This document shows, in pieces, positions 43,701-51,949 of a stretch of 64,000 nt of DNA (position 1 is its first letter; every line of letters begins with the position of its first letter). Where the stretch lies: NCBI GenBank assembly GCA_030835135.1, contig JAUQWO010000088.1, positions 86,784 to 150,783 of the forward strand. Direction: 5' to 3'. Below the pieces are notes generated by a model, which had not been told where the DNA came from, made no database searches, and saw only the letters and a list, made by a program, of their open reading frames with translations. Source of the DNA: Bacteroidota bacterium. Its GTDB lineage: Bacteria > Bacteroidota > Ignavibacteria > UBA10030 > UBA6906. A program made the position numbers and the translations under genes.

Positions 43701-46381
43701 AGAAACTCACCTTCGAGGAGCTGTTCGATCGCCCCTGCCGGTCCATTGCTGACCCGGCGGACCAGTTCCCCGGTCACGAGAAGCCGGTCCTCGAAGCGGC
43801 GGCGGTACGTGGCGAACTGACGTGCCAGGAACTCGTTCTCGAAGGTGGTGCGCAGCGGCTGCCGGCGGAGTTCATCCCCGAGGGGGGTCCGGAAACTCGC
43901 CATGGCGCGTGGGAGTGATGCCCGGACCCTCTGCTCCAGAGAAGTCCACAGGTCGGTGCTTCCCGCCATGGTGCCCGACTGCCGGCGCACAGGGTACGGG
44001 CGGCGTGAGTACCGTGCGCCTTCTTCGGCGATCAGACGGTTGAGATCGATGAGCACGCGGCGGGTCTTGGCCAGAAGGGCGTCCGCGCCATCGGTGCCGC
44101 CGAGCGTCAGCCGGAACGCCTTGCGCCCTGCGTCAAATCCTCTCTCCGTGCGTGCGAACGTCGAAAGCGGGACCATGCCGATCCCCTGCCGCGCCAATCC
44201 GGCCGCCACCCAATCCAGCGACAATCCGGAGGGCAGGCGGTGGATCAGCAGCAAAGGGTACATGCTTCCGGCCGGTGGAATGATCTCGATGCCGAAACCG
44301 TTCCGCTCGGCAGGCAGATTGTGCATGGCCGCGCTGATGGAAGCCATGCGCTCGGCGAACACCTGATTGCGCAGCCGCCAGTACGCACGCACGACGTCCA
44401 GCGGGTTCCTGTAGAAGAGATACGCGAGGAAGAGTGCGCCCGTGTTCGGTCGGATGACGTTGTTCACGGCATCGAAGCGTTCGCGCAGTGCCTCGGAGCG
44501 GATCTCGACAACGGACAGGCGTGCGCCCGCCATGCAATCGGTCTTGGACAACGAATGTGCGGTGATGACCAGGTCGGCCTGGCTCTGCAGCACTGCGCCC
44601 GTGGCAACGAGATCGTCCGCGATGAGGCGAACGTGCGGGATGTCCGGAAGTATGTCCACCGGTGCGACGTTCTGATACGACAGGTCGTCCAGGATACAGA
44701 CGTTCCGCATCAGGAGGCCGTGGACAAGCCGCCGCATGCCTTCTGCATGGAAGATCCGGCCGGTGGCGTTATGCGGGTTGTTGAGCGCCACGGCACCGTG
44801 GTCACGCCATGACGGATCGGCGGCGATCCGTGCATCCACGGCGGCAAGGATGGCGTCCACATCCAGATCGAAGTCGGCCGTCAATGCGACCGCTTCTACG
44901 GAAGGAAAGCAGTGTTCGTAGGTCCAGCTCAGATCCGGGAAGATGACATCCCGGATCCCGCAATGAAATCCGAGCAGGCTCAGCGCCGTTCGCGCCGACC
45001 CGCTGACCACACGGCAGGATCCGCGGTCGTACTCAGGATGATGCGCGAGGAACGCGCCGAGGAAACTCTGCTGGAGTTCCAGATGGATGGCGCCATCGTG
45101 GAACCGGTCGCGCAGCGTGAGCAGGATGCCGGTGGCAGTAGAACCGCTGAACCGGTCGACCAGTGCGAGGCGCGTCGTGCGGTGTGCGTGGTCGAGCCAT
45201 GTGGCCGCACGCTCCGCCACGTGTTCTGCGAAACTCGCGATGCGTTCGGTCCGGGCACCGATGGCCGTGGCAACGGTGTGTTCGGCGCGTGCACCTGCGG
45301 TGGTCACGGCGCGGGAGAGTGCCGGTGCAAGGCCGCCTGACTCCAGCGGGGGGTCGGTGGCAAAGGGTACCCCGGATCCGCCGGCCTGTGGGGATGGAGG
45401 CGGCACGGCGAGGAGGTGTGTCACCAATTCCACTTCGGCTGCCGATGGCGTGCCCTTCAATTGAAAATGCAGCATCTCGAGAAGGGACAGGTACTCGGCA
45501 TTGCCCGCGACGAACACCAGCGAGTCGCCGGCGAGCGATGGCGACAGGATCGCAGGTGTCAGGAACCGGATGACACGGTCCACCATCTTGGCTTCGCGTG
45601 CGAGGGACAGGTGGTTCGGTGCGTCGTTGGCTTCAAGGATGAAGAGCGGATGGTCCACGCAGAGTGAACGGAGCACGCGCCGCATCTCTTCGGAGGTGAC
45701 GGAGCCGAGGAGCAGGAACGATGGACCACCGGTGTCCACCGGGAGCGATGCTTCAAGGTTCGCGAGCGCCCCGGATTCGTCCTCGGGCAGCTCAACGTGC
45801 CGGAGTCCGGGGAACGACATGACGTGCGGGGGGAGCGGACAGTGATACTGATAGATCGTGGCCGGCAGGTGCACCAGGAATGAGGAGAGCGCATGGAAGA
45901 GCACGCGCATCGTTTCTGTGACGCCACCGGACGCGAGGATGATCTCCCGCTTGCCGCTGGTCTTGCCAATGTCGTATGTGAGGGGATCGTGCTGGTGCTC
46001 GAGCCACTCCTGGAACGACCGGACGATGGGGGAGGGGGTGGACCTGGTGAAGCCGCCCCGGGGGAGATAGGGTGCGCTGCGTTTGACGAGTGACGACAGC
46101 AGCTCGATCGTGGGGCGATCCGATTCGTCTCCGCCGCATGCCGTGAGCAGGTCCTTCGGCCGGTCCATGGTGAGTTCCACGGCGCGGATATCCAGACCCA
46201 GGGCCGCGCGGAGGAATGCAGACGACAGGCGGGGGTCCTGCACCGGGTTGCCGATGTGAAAATTGACGCGTTCCTCCGGTGCGACCGCCGATGCGGCGGT
46301 CGCCTCGCTGATCTCCGAGACCTTGGCTGCGCGTGTCGGCCGGAGCCTGAACCGCGCAGCGACGTCGGCCTGGGTCATCAT
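40778..46381 (-). CDS. Giant fusion: pseudo-aminotransferase, PLP aminotransferase and PEP-carboxylase-like domain
   Basis: One uninterrupted 1,867-residue protein. Residues of about 40-330 look like a class I/II aminotransferase large domain (VNFHIGNPVQDPRLSSAFLR; ILASGGVTETMRVLFHAL) but have SPSLAGDSLVFVAGN where the PLP lysine should be. Residues of about 410-800 are an intact one: NNPHNATGRI (near 530), DDLSYQN (near 564), the PLP Lys613 in AHSLSKTDCMAGARL and the carboxylate Arg in RLTLGG (near 758). From about 850 on, PEP-carboxylase features appear in family order: SFWGDWDGSN (near 1003; compare SWxGGDRDGNP), NPGMVLALQVSMST, WLVPLFEDRDAV, VFIAGSDLSQ and KMGSGEPMQRQGG (near 1352). Several PEPC catalytic residues differ, so carboxylation is uncertain. 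The start overlaps the SPFH stop. Confidence 0.85.
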   Translation of the reverse strand: MMTQADVAARFRLRPTRAAKVSEISEATAASAVAPEERVNFHIGNPVQDPRLSSAFLRAALGLDIRAVELTMDRPKDLLTACGGDESDRPTIELLSSLVKRSAPYLPRGGFTRSTPSPIVRSFQEWLEHQHDPLTYDIGKTSGKREIILASGGVTETMRVLFHALSSFLVHLPATIYQYHCPLPPHVMSFPGLRHVELPEDESGALANLEASLPVDTGGPSFLLLGSVTSEEMRRVLRSLCVDHPLFILEANDAPNHLSLAREAKMVDRVIRFLTPAILSPSLAGDSLVFVAGNAEYLSLLEMLHFQLKGTPSAAEVELVTHLLAVPPPSPQAGGSGVPFATDPPLESGGLAPALSRAVTTAGARAEHTVATAIGARTERIASFAEHVAERAATWLDHAHRTTRLALVDRFSGSTATGILLTLRDRFHDGAIHLELQQSFLGAFLAHHPEYDRGSCRVVSGSARTALSLLGFHCGIRDVIFPDLSWTYEHCFPSVEAVALTADFDLDVDAILAAVDARIAADPSWRDHGAVALNNPHNATGRIFHAEGMRRLVHGLLMRNVCILDDLSYQNVAPVDILPDIPHVRLIADDLVATGAVLQSQADLVITAHSLSKTDCMAGARLSVVEIRSEALRERFDAVNNVIRPNTGALFLAYLFYRNPLDVVRAYWRLRNQVFAERMASISAAMHNLPAERNGFGIEIIPPAGSMYPLLLIHRLPSGLSLDWVAAGLARQGIGMVPLSTFARTERGFDAGRKAFRLTLGGTDGADALLAKTRRVLIDLNRLIAEEGARYSRRPYPVRRQSGTMAGSTDLWTSLEQRVRASLPRAMASFRTPLGDELRRQPLRTTFENEFLARQFATYRRRFEDRLLVTGELVRRVSNGPAGAIEQLLEGEFLKDDSTRRAATFKARLFDRTVHPTQMYSIRTEAAFEEAIGHLLRATSVPPTLIDRLTRELIDEFIGTSVAITSSEEADEICLDLDTHIAAELYGVLHGTASTRAFLSFWGDWDGSNRPSGQGHRLVGAVLLRNVGRMSGLLRMLAERNPSVAIPADLRTELERLPHNSEHFLRLQNDITALTHQLERRYKGILPFQARVGRLRSIGMALHLARDPVTSLWYHNDRLEQKMLALRADRRRALEYYFALNKKLRKTLHGLLPAFRDHLSDPVFMREAVTFRDLLQRFVITPRIHQNMVTAQDPFAIDTTVFNISELNEIGARYGNPGMVLALQVSMSTKPGALIDLDRKMRARREHILREAPDLHLPSVWLVPLFEDRDAVKGIPAYCDRLWEYALQSRRATQETHERFAEIVAEVFIAGSDLSQQVSQAAGAQLYRTAKNDLMHWLAMHGLTDAIRLKMGSGEPMQRQGGYYGEHSGRSAFLQDPGAMRLFSHHLSASARRSTLYATTPMMGVFAGGDLRTFQAAISEQLRHLPVASLAEMLHHIAGMQSDHRADMTRASEELTESRIVSTARGKQALERLTLGPVDPAMEQFLSILTENFRQILYGREEDVVGIHVISYFIARTTPPLRDRPTVRPGAGGKDRGNRILERIAETIPFARYGSLLRAIAHNQAQTMVMGVPQLTTGLFRALDAFSRCAIVEGDPQTYIADHVLPSLPVHEILHTLRMYLEPDNRSLHAVERAFPAGNTALLALREDMDAVATYVPLLQQELLRRHGVEISDFFEGSRFNPDLLPTLRPDLAVLFQPDILNTDPRELLAMLPRDVDPQWAKDFSALLELPSAIRQWRTQAWALLEQPVLQRVESFVELAVSLHTISSREGMTDISLSGRSVRMPSRLDNFFRAGRVDDEMRQFLAAATQYLAIASEGMVEVPANIIRAMKEVERIARIEEQALTSDQQDRLRCYLLQIARLTGENG

Positions 46382-47343
46382 CCTTTCTTGCGCTTCTGGA
46401 GTGCGTCGAGTGCGCCCTGCACGAGGGCATGGAACAATCCGAGGAGTTCTCCGCCGCCGGCCACATCACCGGGGGCGAGGTTCACCACCGTGTGGGCGTT
46501 CTTCATCGTCTGGCTCGCTTCCGCGAGGCGCGCGGCTTGCGGCGTGAGCAGCAGGAGTTCCGGGCTCTCCTTCAGCATGCGCAGCTCTTCCTTTTCGTGT
46601 TCGAGGCGCATCTGCTTCAGTTTCACTTCGTGCGCTGCGCGCGAGGTTGCGAGTTCCATCTCCTTGTTCATTTGCTCCTGACGGAGCGCGATCTTCCGCA
46701 CTTCGAGCATGTGGTCCAGCCCGGCGATCTCCTCGTCCGCCTTGGAGCGCACGCGTGCCGCCGCGACGCGCGCCTGGTGGTTCAATGTCTCGGTCTGCTC
46801 GAGGATACGCGCCTGTTCCTGCTGCCGGATCGCATCAGCGATCTGCGCGTTGGTCGGCTCGAAGGAGGCAACCGTCAGCGTGACGATATCGAGTCCGAGG
46901 GCGGATTTGGATCCCGCACTCTGCTGCATCAGGTGCATGCGGATCTTCTCGGAGGACAGGCTCTCGATGCCGTATTGTTCCGTGTACGATTTGATATGCC
47001 CGAGGAGGAATGTCTCCAGTTCTTTGGCTGCCTTCGCGACCGCATCCAGTCCCCATCCGCCTGCGCGGACGAGCGCGTCGAGGTTGCCGGTCGCGGGTGC
47101 GACCGTGACCGCCAGTTTCACGCGGATGTCGAGGTTGCCTTTCGCCGAGGCGTCCACAGTCTGCGTGAAGGAATGCGCTGTGCGCGCGACAGGCGTTCCG
47201 AAGTGGCGGGCATAGAGCCGGGCAGTGCGTACGCCCACGCCGTCCTTCGTTTCGTAGATCACGATCTGATCGGGTTTGCGGAACCGGTATTCGAACAGCC
47301 CGATGAGAAGCAGAAGCACGATAATGCCCAGAAAGACTTCCAT
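46378..47343 (-). CDS. SPFH/band-7 domain membrane protein
   Basis: A 321-residue protein with one N-terminal membrane helix (VFLGIIVLLLLIGLFEYRF), an SPFH domain (about residues 25-190: QIVIYETKDGVGVRTARLY, LDIRVKLAVTVAPATGN, SLSSEKIRMHLMQQ, LGLDIVTLTVASFEPTN) and a long helical, charged coiled coil (about 190-275). The C-terminus ends in LGLFHALVQGALDALQKRKKG. SPFH proteins oligomerise into membrane scaffolds. AAGGAG lies seven bases before the ATG at 47343. Its stop overlaps the start of the giant aminotransferase-PEPC gene, so the two are translationally coupled and may form a membrane-tethered assembly, which is inference. Confidence 0.87.
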   Translation of the reverse strand: MEVFLGIIVLLLLIGLFEYRFRKPDQIVIYETKDGVGVRTARLYARHFGTPVARTAHSFTQTVDASAKGNLDIRVKLAVTVAPATGNLDALVRAGGWGLDAVAKAAKELETFLLGHIKSYTEQYGIESLSSEKIRMHLMQQSAGSKSALGLDIVTLTVASFEPTNAQIADAIRQQEQARILEQTETLNHQARVAAARVRSKADEEIAGLDHMLEVRKIALRQEQMNKEMELATSRAAHEVKLKQMRLEHEKEELRMLKESPELLLLTPQAARLAEASQTMKNAHTVVNLAPGDVAGGGELLGLFHALVQGALDALQKRKKG

Positions 47344-47518
47344 TGTACGCTCCTTGACGATGCCCGGAAGGGAGTGGTGGAACATGGCCGGGGGGGTGTA
47401 GGCAGACCGGTTCCTTTAAGATATATTCTCGGGGACCGAATCGCAAGAGGTTGAATTTGAGTCCGCGTGGACGTAGATTCACGTGGGGAGCATACTCGAA
47501 AGAGGAAGGAGCAGGGTG

Positions 47519-48349
47519 ATGGCAGGATCCAGGCGGTTGTCGGAGCACCAGCAGCAGCACTTCGTCCGGGAAGGGTATCTGCACGGCCTCCCGGCGGTCT
47601 ATTCTCCAGCGGAGGTCAGGGACCTGCATGCCGGCCTTCAGGGGCTGCTCGCATTGCTGAAGCCGGGAGAAACCTCGAAGGAGATCCGGGAATGGCATGA
47701 ATCGAGCCGCTTCCTCTATGATATATGCATGCATCCGGTGATCCTGGATTACGTCGAGGACCTGCTCGGGCCGGACTTCTACCTCTGGGGTTCGAACTTC
47801 TTCATCAAGGAACCCCGCAGTCTGTCCACCGTCGGCTGGCATCAGGATGCCTACTACTGGCCGCTGGACCCTCATGAATCGCTCACCATCTGGCTTGCCT
47901 TCGACGACAGCACCGTGGAGAATGGTGCCATGACCGTTGTACCGGGATCCCACCGGGCAGGGCTGCTCAAACACATCCGGGTGCGGGAGACCGATTCGGT
48001 GCTCATGCTCGAATGTGAGCGCGGGCAGTTCGCGGAAGATACCGCCGTGCCGGTCACCCTGAAGGCGGGTGAGGTCTCGATCCATGATGACAAGCTCGTG
48101 CACGGTTCGCCGGCGAATCCCTCGGCCATGCGCAGGGCAGGGCTGACGATCCGGTATTCGCGGACGAACGTGAAGTGCGATCTTTCGATCAATCCCCATT
48201 TCACGACCTATCTCTGTCGCGGCACGGATACATTCAGGTATAATCCCGTTGGTGTCGTGCCGACGCAACGGTTCGGCCGGCTCGAGAGACAGCACGTCAG
48301 CGTGGAGGAAGCCGGCACAGGAGCGGAGAAGAAACTCGGGCGTGTGTGA
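47519..48349 (+). CDS. Phytanoyl-CoA dioxygenase (PhyH) family protein
   Basis: The 276-residue protein belongs to the non-haem Fe(II)/2-oxoglutarate dioxygenases of the PhyH family. The iron facial triad is visible as WHQDAYYW (His-x-Asp) and the distal His in KLVHGSPANPS, with a 2-oxoglutarate-binding Arg likely in RAGLTIRYSRTNVK. AFDDSTVENGAMTVVPGSHR is the typical core. Substrate is unknown; family members hydroxylate lipids, small metabolites and antibiotics. AAGGAG precedes the ATG at 47519; a GTG 12 codons upstream is in frame but less well placed. PhzF follows 24 bases later. Confidence 0.9.
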   Translation: MAGSRRLSEHQQQHFVREGYLHGLPAVYSPAEVRDLHAGLQGLLALLKPGETSKEIREWHESSRFLYDICMHPVILDYVEDLLGPDFYLWGSNFFIKEPRSLSTVGWHQDAYYWPLDPHESLTIWLAFDDSTVENGAMTVVPGSHRAGLLKHIRVRETDSVLMLECERGQFAEDTAVPVTLKAGEVSIHDDKLVHGSPANPSAMRRAGLTIRYSRTNVKCDLSINPHFTTYLCRGTDTFRYNPVGVVPTQRFGRLERQHVSVEEAGTGAEKKLGRV

Positions 48350-48373
48350 TCGCGCCCATTCCAGGGAGTTGCC

Positions 48374-49165
48374 ATGAACATCACGATGTATCAGATCGAT
48401 GCGTTCACGCAGACGTTGTTTCATGGGAATCCGGCCGCTGTCTGTCCGCTGGACGCCTGGCTTCCCGACGACGTGATGCAGGCCATCGCCGAAGAGAACA
48501 ATCTGGCGGAGACGGCATTCTATGTGCGTGAAGAAGGCCGGTACCATATCCGCTGGTTCACCACGGTGTGTGAAGTGGACCTGTGCGGCCATGCGACGCT
48601 GGCGACGGCCCATGCGCTCTTCCATCATGAAGGATACATCGGCGAGAACCTGACGTTCACATCGCGCAGCGGCCTGCTCCATGTGCGCAGGGATGGCGAT
48701 CTGCTTGTCCTGGACTTCCCCGTCGACACCATCCGTCCGGTGGAGTTGCCGCCGGGGCTGGCGCGGGCCCTCGGTGGAACACCGCGCGCGGTCTTCAGGG
48801 GAAAGGACGACCTCCTCGTCGTGTACGACGATGAGGCCACGATCCGCGCGATCGAACCGGACTTTGCGGTGATCGGCACGCTGCCATGCCGGGGTGTGAT
48901 CGTGACCGCCCCGGGGGGGAATGTTGATTTCGTGTCACGGTTCTTCGGGCCACAGTCCGGCATACCCGAGGATCCCGTCACCGGTTCGGCGCATACCACG
49001 CTTGTGCCCTACTGGGCAGAGCGATGGAAGAGAACATCATTCACCGCGGCTCAACTCTCCCGCCGTGGTGGACAGTTGCGGTGCACCCTGAATGGCGACC
49101 GGGTGGAGATCGCCGGACATGCTGTGACATACCTCGAGGGGACGATCCGCGTTCCCGGGGTGTGA
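48374..49165 (+). CDS. PhzF-family isomerase
   Basis: The 263-residue protein has the two-fold PhzF/diaminopimelate-epimerase-like structure: YQIDAFTQTLFHGNPAAVCPLD at the start, the catalytic Glu in NNLAETAFYV, CGHATLATAHALF, and GVIVTAPGGNVDFVSRFFGPQSGIPEDPVTGSAHTTLVPYW. Outside phenazine clusters the family's substrates are mostly unknown, and no phenazine genes are present here. It is 24 bases downstream of the PhyH-family gene, with the ribosome site CAGGGAG, suggesting both act in one small-molecule pathway. Confidence 0.93.
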   Translation: MNITMYQIDAFTQTLFHGNPAAVCPLDAWLPDDVMQAIAEENNLAETAFYVREEGRYHIRWFTTVCEVDLCGHATLATAHALFHHEGYIGENLTFTSRSGLLHVRRDGDLLVLDFPVDTIRPVELPPGLARALGGTPRAVFRGKDDLLVVYDDEATIRAIEPDFAVIGTLPCRGVIVTAPGGNVDFVSRFFGPQSGIPEDPVTGSAHTTLVPYWAERWKRTSFTAAQLSRRGGQLRCTLNGDRVEIAGHAVTYLEGTIRVPGV

Positions 49166-49263
49166 TCGGTGGCGGCGGTGCCGCTCCCATGGACCTCTTC
49201 GCCCTTTCCTCTTTCCCCCCAATTCAGTTCATTATAGTTTGACCTTTCGGTACAGGAGCCGCC

Positions 49264-51060
49264 ATGGTGAAGATCGGCACGAAGCTCGGATTGGGGATCG
49301 GGGTGCTGGTGCTGTTGTGCGTGAGCATCGGCCTTATTTCATACCAGCAGACGCAGATGGTGGGGGAAAAATTGCAGGACCTGGCGGAGATCCGTGAGCC
49401 GGCGAATTCGGCCGTGTATGCGCTGGAGAACCATCTGGTCGAGACCGCGTTCGCCGCATTCGGATATTCCGCGACGGGCGACCGGAATTTCGTCGATGCC
49501 TACGATCAGGGCCTTGCCGACCCCTCATTCCTGCGACGTACCATCCCCGGCGGGGAGAGTCCGCTGTCGTCGGATGATGCTGCGCTGCGGTCGACCTTCG
49601 AACAGTTGCACGAGGGGGCAGCACAGAACATCCTGTTGCGTGGCAGGTTCTCTCGCACGATGGATTCCCTGCAATCCGAGACCGAGGCCCTGGAGCGGCT
49701 GCTGATCGACCGCATCCAGAATGCCGTCACCGCGGATGATCCCATCGCGTACCGGCGTTTGCAGGTGGTGCTGGGGATGCAGATCCAGCTCAGCACCATC
49801 ACAAAACAACTGGGCAACTATCTGCTGACCGGCGCAACGCACTCTGGTGCAGGCATGGACGAGGCGGTCGCACGGTTGCGGGAGCTCGCTCAGGCATACC
49901 GTGTCCTGCTGCTCACACCGGAAGAGCGAGTGCTGTCCGAAGAATTGCGCGCCCGGCTTTCCCGCGTGCTCGGTTTGACCTCGGCCATGCGTGGACTGGA
50001 GCAGGAACGCCGGGAGCGGCTGACCGCCTTCCTGACGTTGTACCGCCAGCTGAAGGTGCAGCTGGATACCGGTGTGAAGACGGGGACGCAACGGGGACTC
50101 GAACAGGCACGGGAGGAGCTTCTGGAAGCGGGCACGACGGCAAACACGACCATCCTGCTCGCGCTGGTCGGCAGCGTGGTGTTCGGGATCGGTGCGGGTC
50201 TGGTGACCGCGCGGCGGATCACGCGGCCACTGGACCATCTGGTGAATGTCATGCGCGCGATCGCTGACGGCGATACCAACCGGAGGGTTCAGATCACCAC
50301 GAACGACGAACTCCGGCTGGTGGGTGAGGCATTCAATCATATGACGGATCAGCTTGAATCCGCCGAGCGCGCCCGTCTCGCGAGCCTGCGGATGTCCGCG
50401 ACCTCCATGCAGCGCGCGCAGGAAGAGGAACGTGCCCGCATCTCACGGGAGCTGCATGACGATGTGTGTCAGCGTCTCACCGGGACCCGCTACCGGGTGG
50501 ACGTGCTGCAGGATGGTGTGCCGGCGGGGAACCGCAAGATGGTGCGCGAGCTGGAGGAGGTGTCGCTGGAGCTGGACCGGTCTATCAGCGAAGTGCGGCG
50601 CATCTCGTCCAACCTGCGGCCCAGCGTCCTGGACGACTTCGGGTTGGTCGCGGCCCTGCGACTCCTGTGCTCCGAGATGCAGAGATCCACGGGGATCGCG
50701 GTGACATGTGAGGTGCCCGATGCCGCGGAGGACCATGTGGATGGCACGACGGAGATCGCGTTGTACCGCATCGCACAGGAGGCGCTGGGGAACATCGCCA
50801 AGCATGCTCATGCCACCCAGGTGGACCTGCGCCTGGGGCGGGATGAGGCCGGGGTCGTTCTGACGATCCGGGACAACGGTGTCGGCTTCAAGCAGGATGA
50901 TATTGAACGGAGCCGGGAATCCGGTCATGGATTCGGGTTGCGGACCATGAGTGAGCGCGCCGAACTTCTGGGAGGACGGTGCGACGTGACAAGCACGAAG
51001 AACGGCGGGACGACGGTGACCGTTGCCCTGCCCTTGCCTGAGGAGGATGAGAATGCGTAA
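49264..51060 (+). CDS. NarL-family sensor histidine kinase with HAMP domain
   Basis: The 598-residue inner-membrane kinase has helix one at about 7-29 (LGLGIGVLVLLCVSIGLISY), a helical periplasmic sensor of about 270 residues, helix two (TTILLALVGSVVFGIGAGL), a HAMP linker (RRITRPLDHLVNVMRAIADGD), a HisKA_3 dimerisation domain with phospho-acceptor His398 in RISRELHDDVCQRL, and a HATPase domain (LYRIAQEALGNIAKHAHATQ; IRDNGVGF; GFGLRTMSERAELLGG). The periplasmic part has no recognised ligand fold, only long helices. The response regulator gene overlaps its end by eight bases, so the pair is dedicated. Confidence 0.95.
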   Translation: MVKIGTKLGLGIGVLVLLCVSIGLISYQQTQMVGEKLQDLAEIREPANSAVYALENHLVETAFAAFGYSATGDRNFVDAYDQGLADPSFLRRTIPGGESPLSSDDAALRSTFEQLHEGAAQNILLRGRFSRTMDSLQSETEALERLLIDRIQNAVTADDPIAYRRLQVVLGMQIQLSTITKQLGNYLLTGATHSGAGMDEAVARLRELAQAYRVLLLTPEERVLSEELRARLSRVLGLTSAMRGLEQERRERLTAFLTLYRQLKVQLDTGVKTGTQRGLEQAREELLEAGTTANTTILLALVGSVVFGIGAGLVTARRITRPLDHLVNVMRAIADGDTNRRVQITTNDELRLVGEAFNHMTDQLESAERARLASLRMSATSMQRAQEEERARISRELHDDVCQRLTGTRYRVDVLQDGVPAGNRKMVRELEEVSLELDRSISEVRRISSNLRPSVLDDFGLVAALRLLCSEMQRSTGIAVTCEVPDAAEDHVDGTTEIALYRIAQEALGNIAKHAHATQVDLRLGRDEAGVVLTIRDNGVGFKQDDIERSRESGHGFGLRTMSERAELLGGRCDVTSTKNGGTTVTVALPLPEEDENA

Positions 51061-51742
51061 GACACGGATCCTGATCGTTGACGACCATGATGTGGTACGG
51101 AGCGGGCTGAAAGCGCTGCTGCGGACCTCCGAAGAGTACGCGGTCGTGGGCGAGGCCGCGGACGGCGAGGAGGCACTGCGGCTCGTCGATGAACTCACAC
51201 CCGACATCGTCCTGACGGACATCTCCATGCCTCGACTGGACGGCATCGGGGCGACGCGGCTCATAACGCAGCGCCACCCGCAGGTGAAGGTGATCGTGCT
51301 CACCGTGTATGAAGACGAGGAGTACGTGTATCAGATCCTCAGGGCGGGGGCGAGCGGCTACCTGCTCAAGAATGCAAGTAAGGTCCAGATCTTTGAAGCC
51401 ATCGAAGCCGTGATGTCGGGTGAGCGGTTCTTCAGTCCCGGCATCTCGCGGTTGATCGTGGATGGCTTCCTCAAGCGCGCGGCGGTCCAGGAGACCGCGG
51501 AGCCGCCCACGCCGACGGGTACCGGGCTCACGAAACGCGAACTGGAGGTGTTGCGGTTCATCGCCCTCGGGCTGACCAACCGGGAGATCGCCGAGAAATT
51601 GTTCCTGAGTTTCAGGACGGTGAACACGCACCGCGCGAACATCATGCAGAAGTTGGACATCCATGACACTGCCGGATTGGTACGGCATGCCATTGCGACG
51701 GGTGTGGTGGATATGAAGAACGAGGAGAAGAAGGAGAAGTGA
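51053..51742 (+). CDS. LuxR/NarL-type response regulator
   Basis: The 229-residue regulator has a receiver domain with acidic pocket DD at 10-11, phospho-acceptor Asp56 (IVLTDISMP), the Thr in VIVLTVYEDEEY and Lys in GYLLKNAS. The C-terminal LuxR helix-turn-helix (about residues 155-215) reads LTKRELEVLRFIALGLTNREIAEKLFLSFRTVNTHRANIMQKLD. It is activated by the overlapping kinase gene. The ATG at 51053 has AGGAGG six bases upstream; two earlier in-frame ATGs lie inside the kinase gene. Its targets are unknown. Confidence 0.96.
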   Translation: MRKTRILIVDDHDVVRSGLKALLRTSEEYAVVGEAADGEEALRLVDELTPDIVLTDISMPRLDGIGATRLITQRHPQVKVIVLTVYEDEEYVYQILRAGASGYLLKNASKVQIFEAIEAVMSGERFFSPGISRLIVDGFLKRAAVQETAEPPTPTGTGLTKRELEVLRFIALGLTNREIAEKLFLSFRTVNTHRANIMQKLDIHDTAGLVRHAIATGVVDMKNEEKKEK

Positions 51743-51949
51743 GGGGGTGGAGAGTGCGGAGTGGGGGGGTGGGTTGCAGGAAGTGAGGAAAACGGGGGTG
51801 TTTGAGGGGAGTGATGGTATTGCTGGGTAGGGTAAATGTACTAGTCAGGAAAATACACCGTCTGCCCGATTGAGGGGCAGACCTCTCCTTCGTATCCTGG
51901 TGCTGTAATGATGACCACTCGCACCACTCACCGTGAAGGAGAACCGAAG

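Noticed and set aside
40778..46381. Possibility that the giant gene is two or three genes joined by a sequencing error
   Set aside because: The frame is continuous over 5.6 kb, with no stop or disturbed composition at the domain borders; raw reads would settle it.
46835..48682. 615-codon minus-strand frame across SPFH, PhyH and PhzF genes
   Set aside because: It spans three well-supported genes in other frames or strands and contains no recognisable domain.
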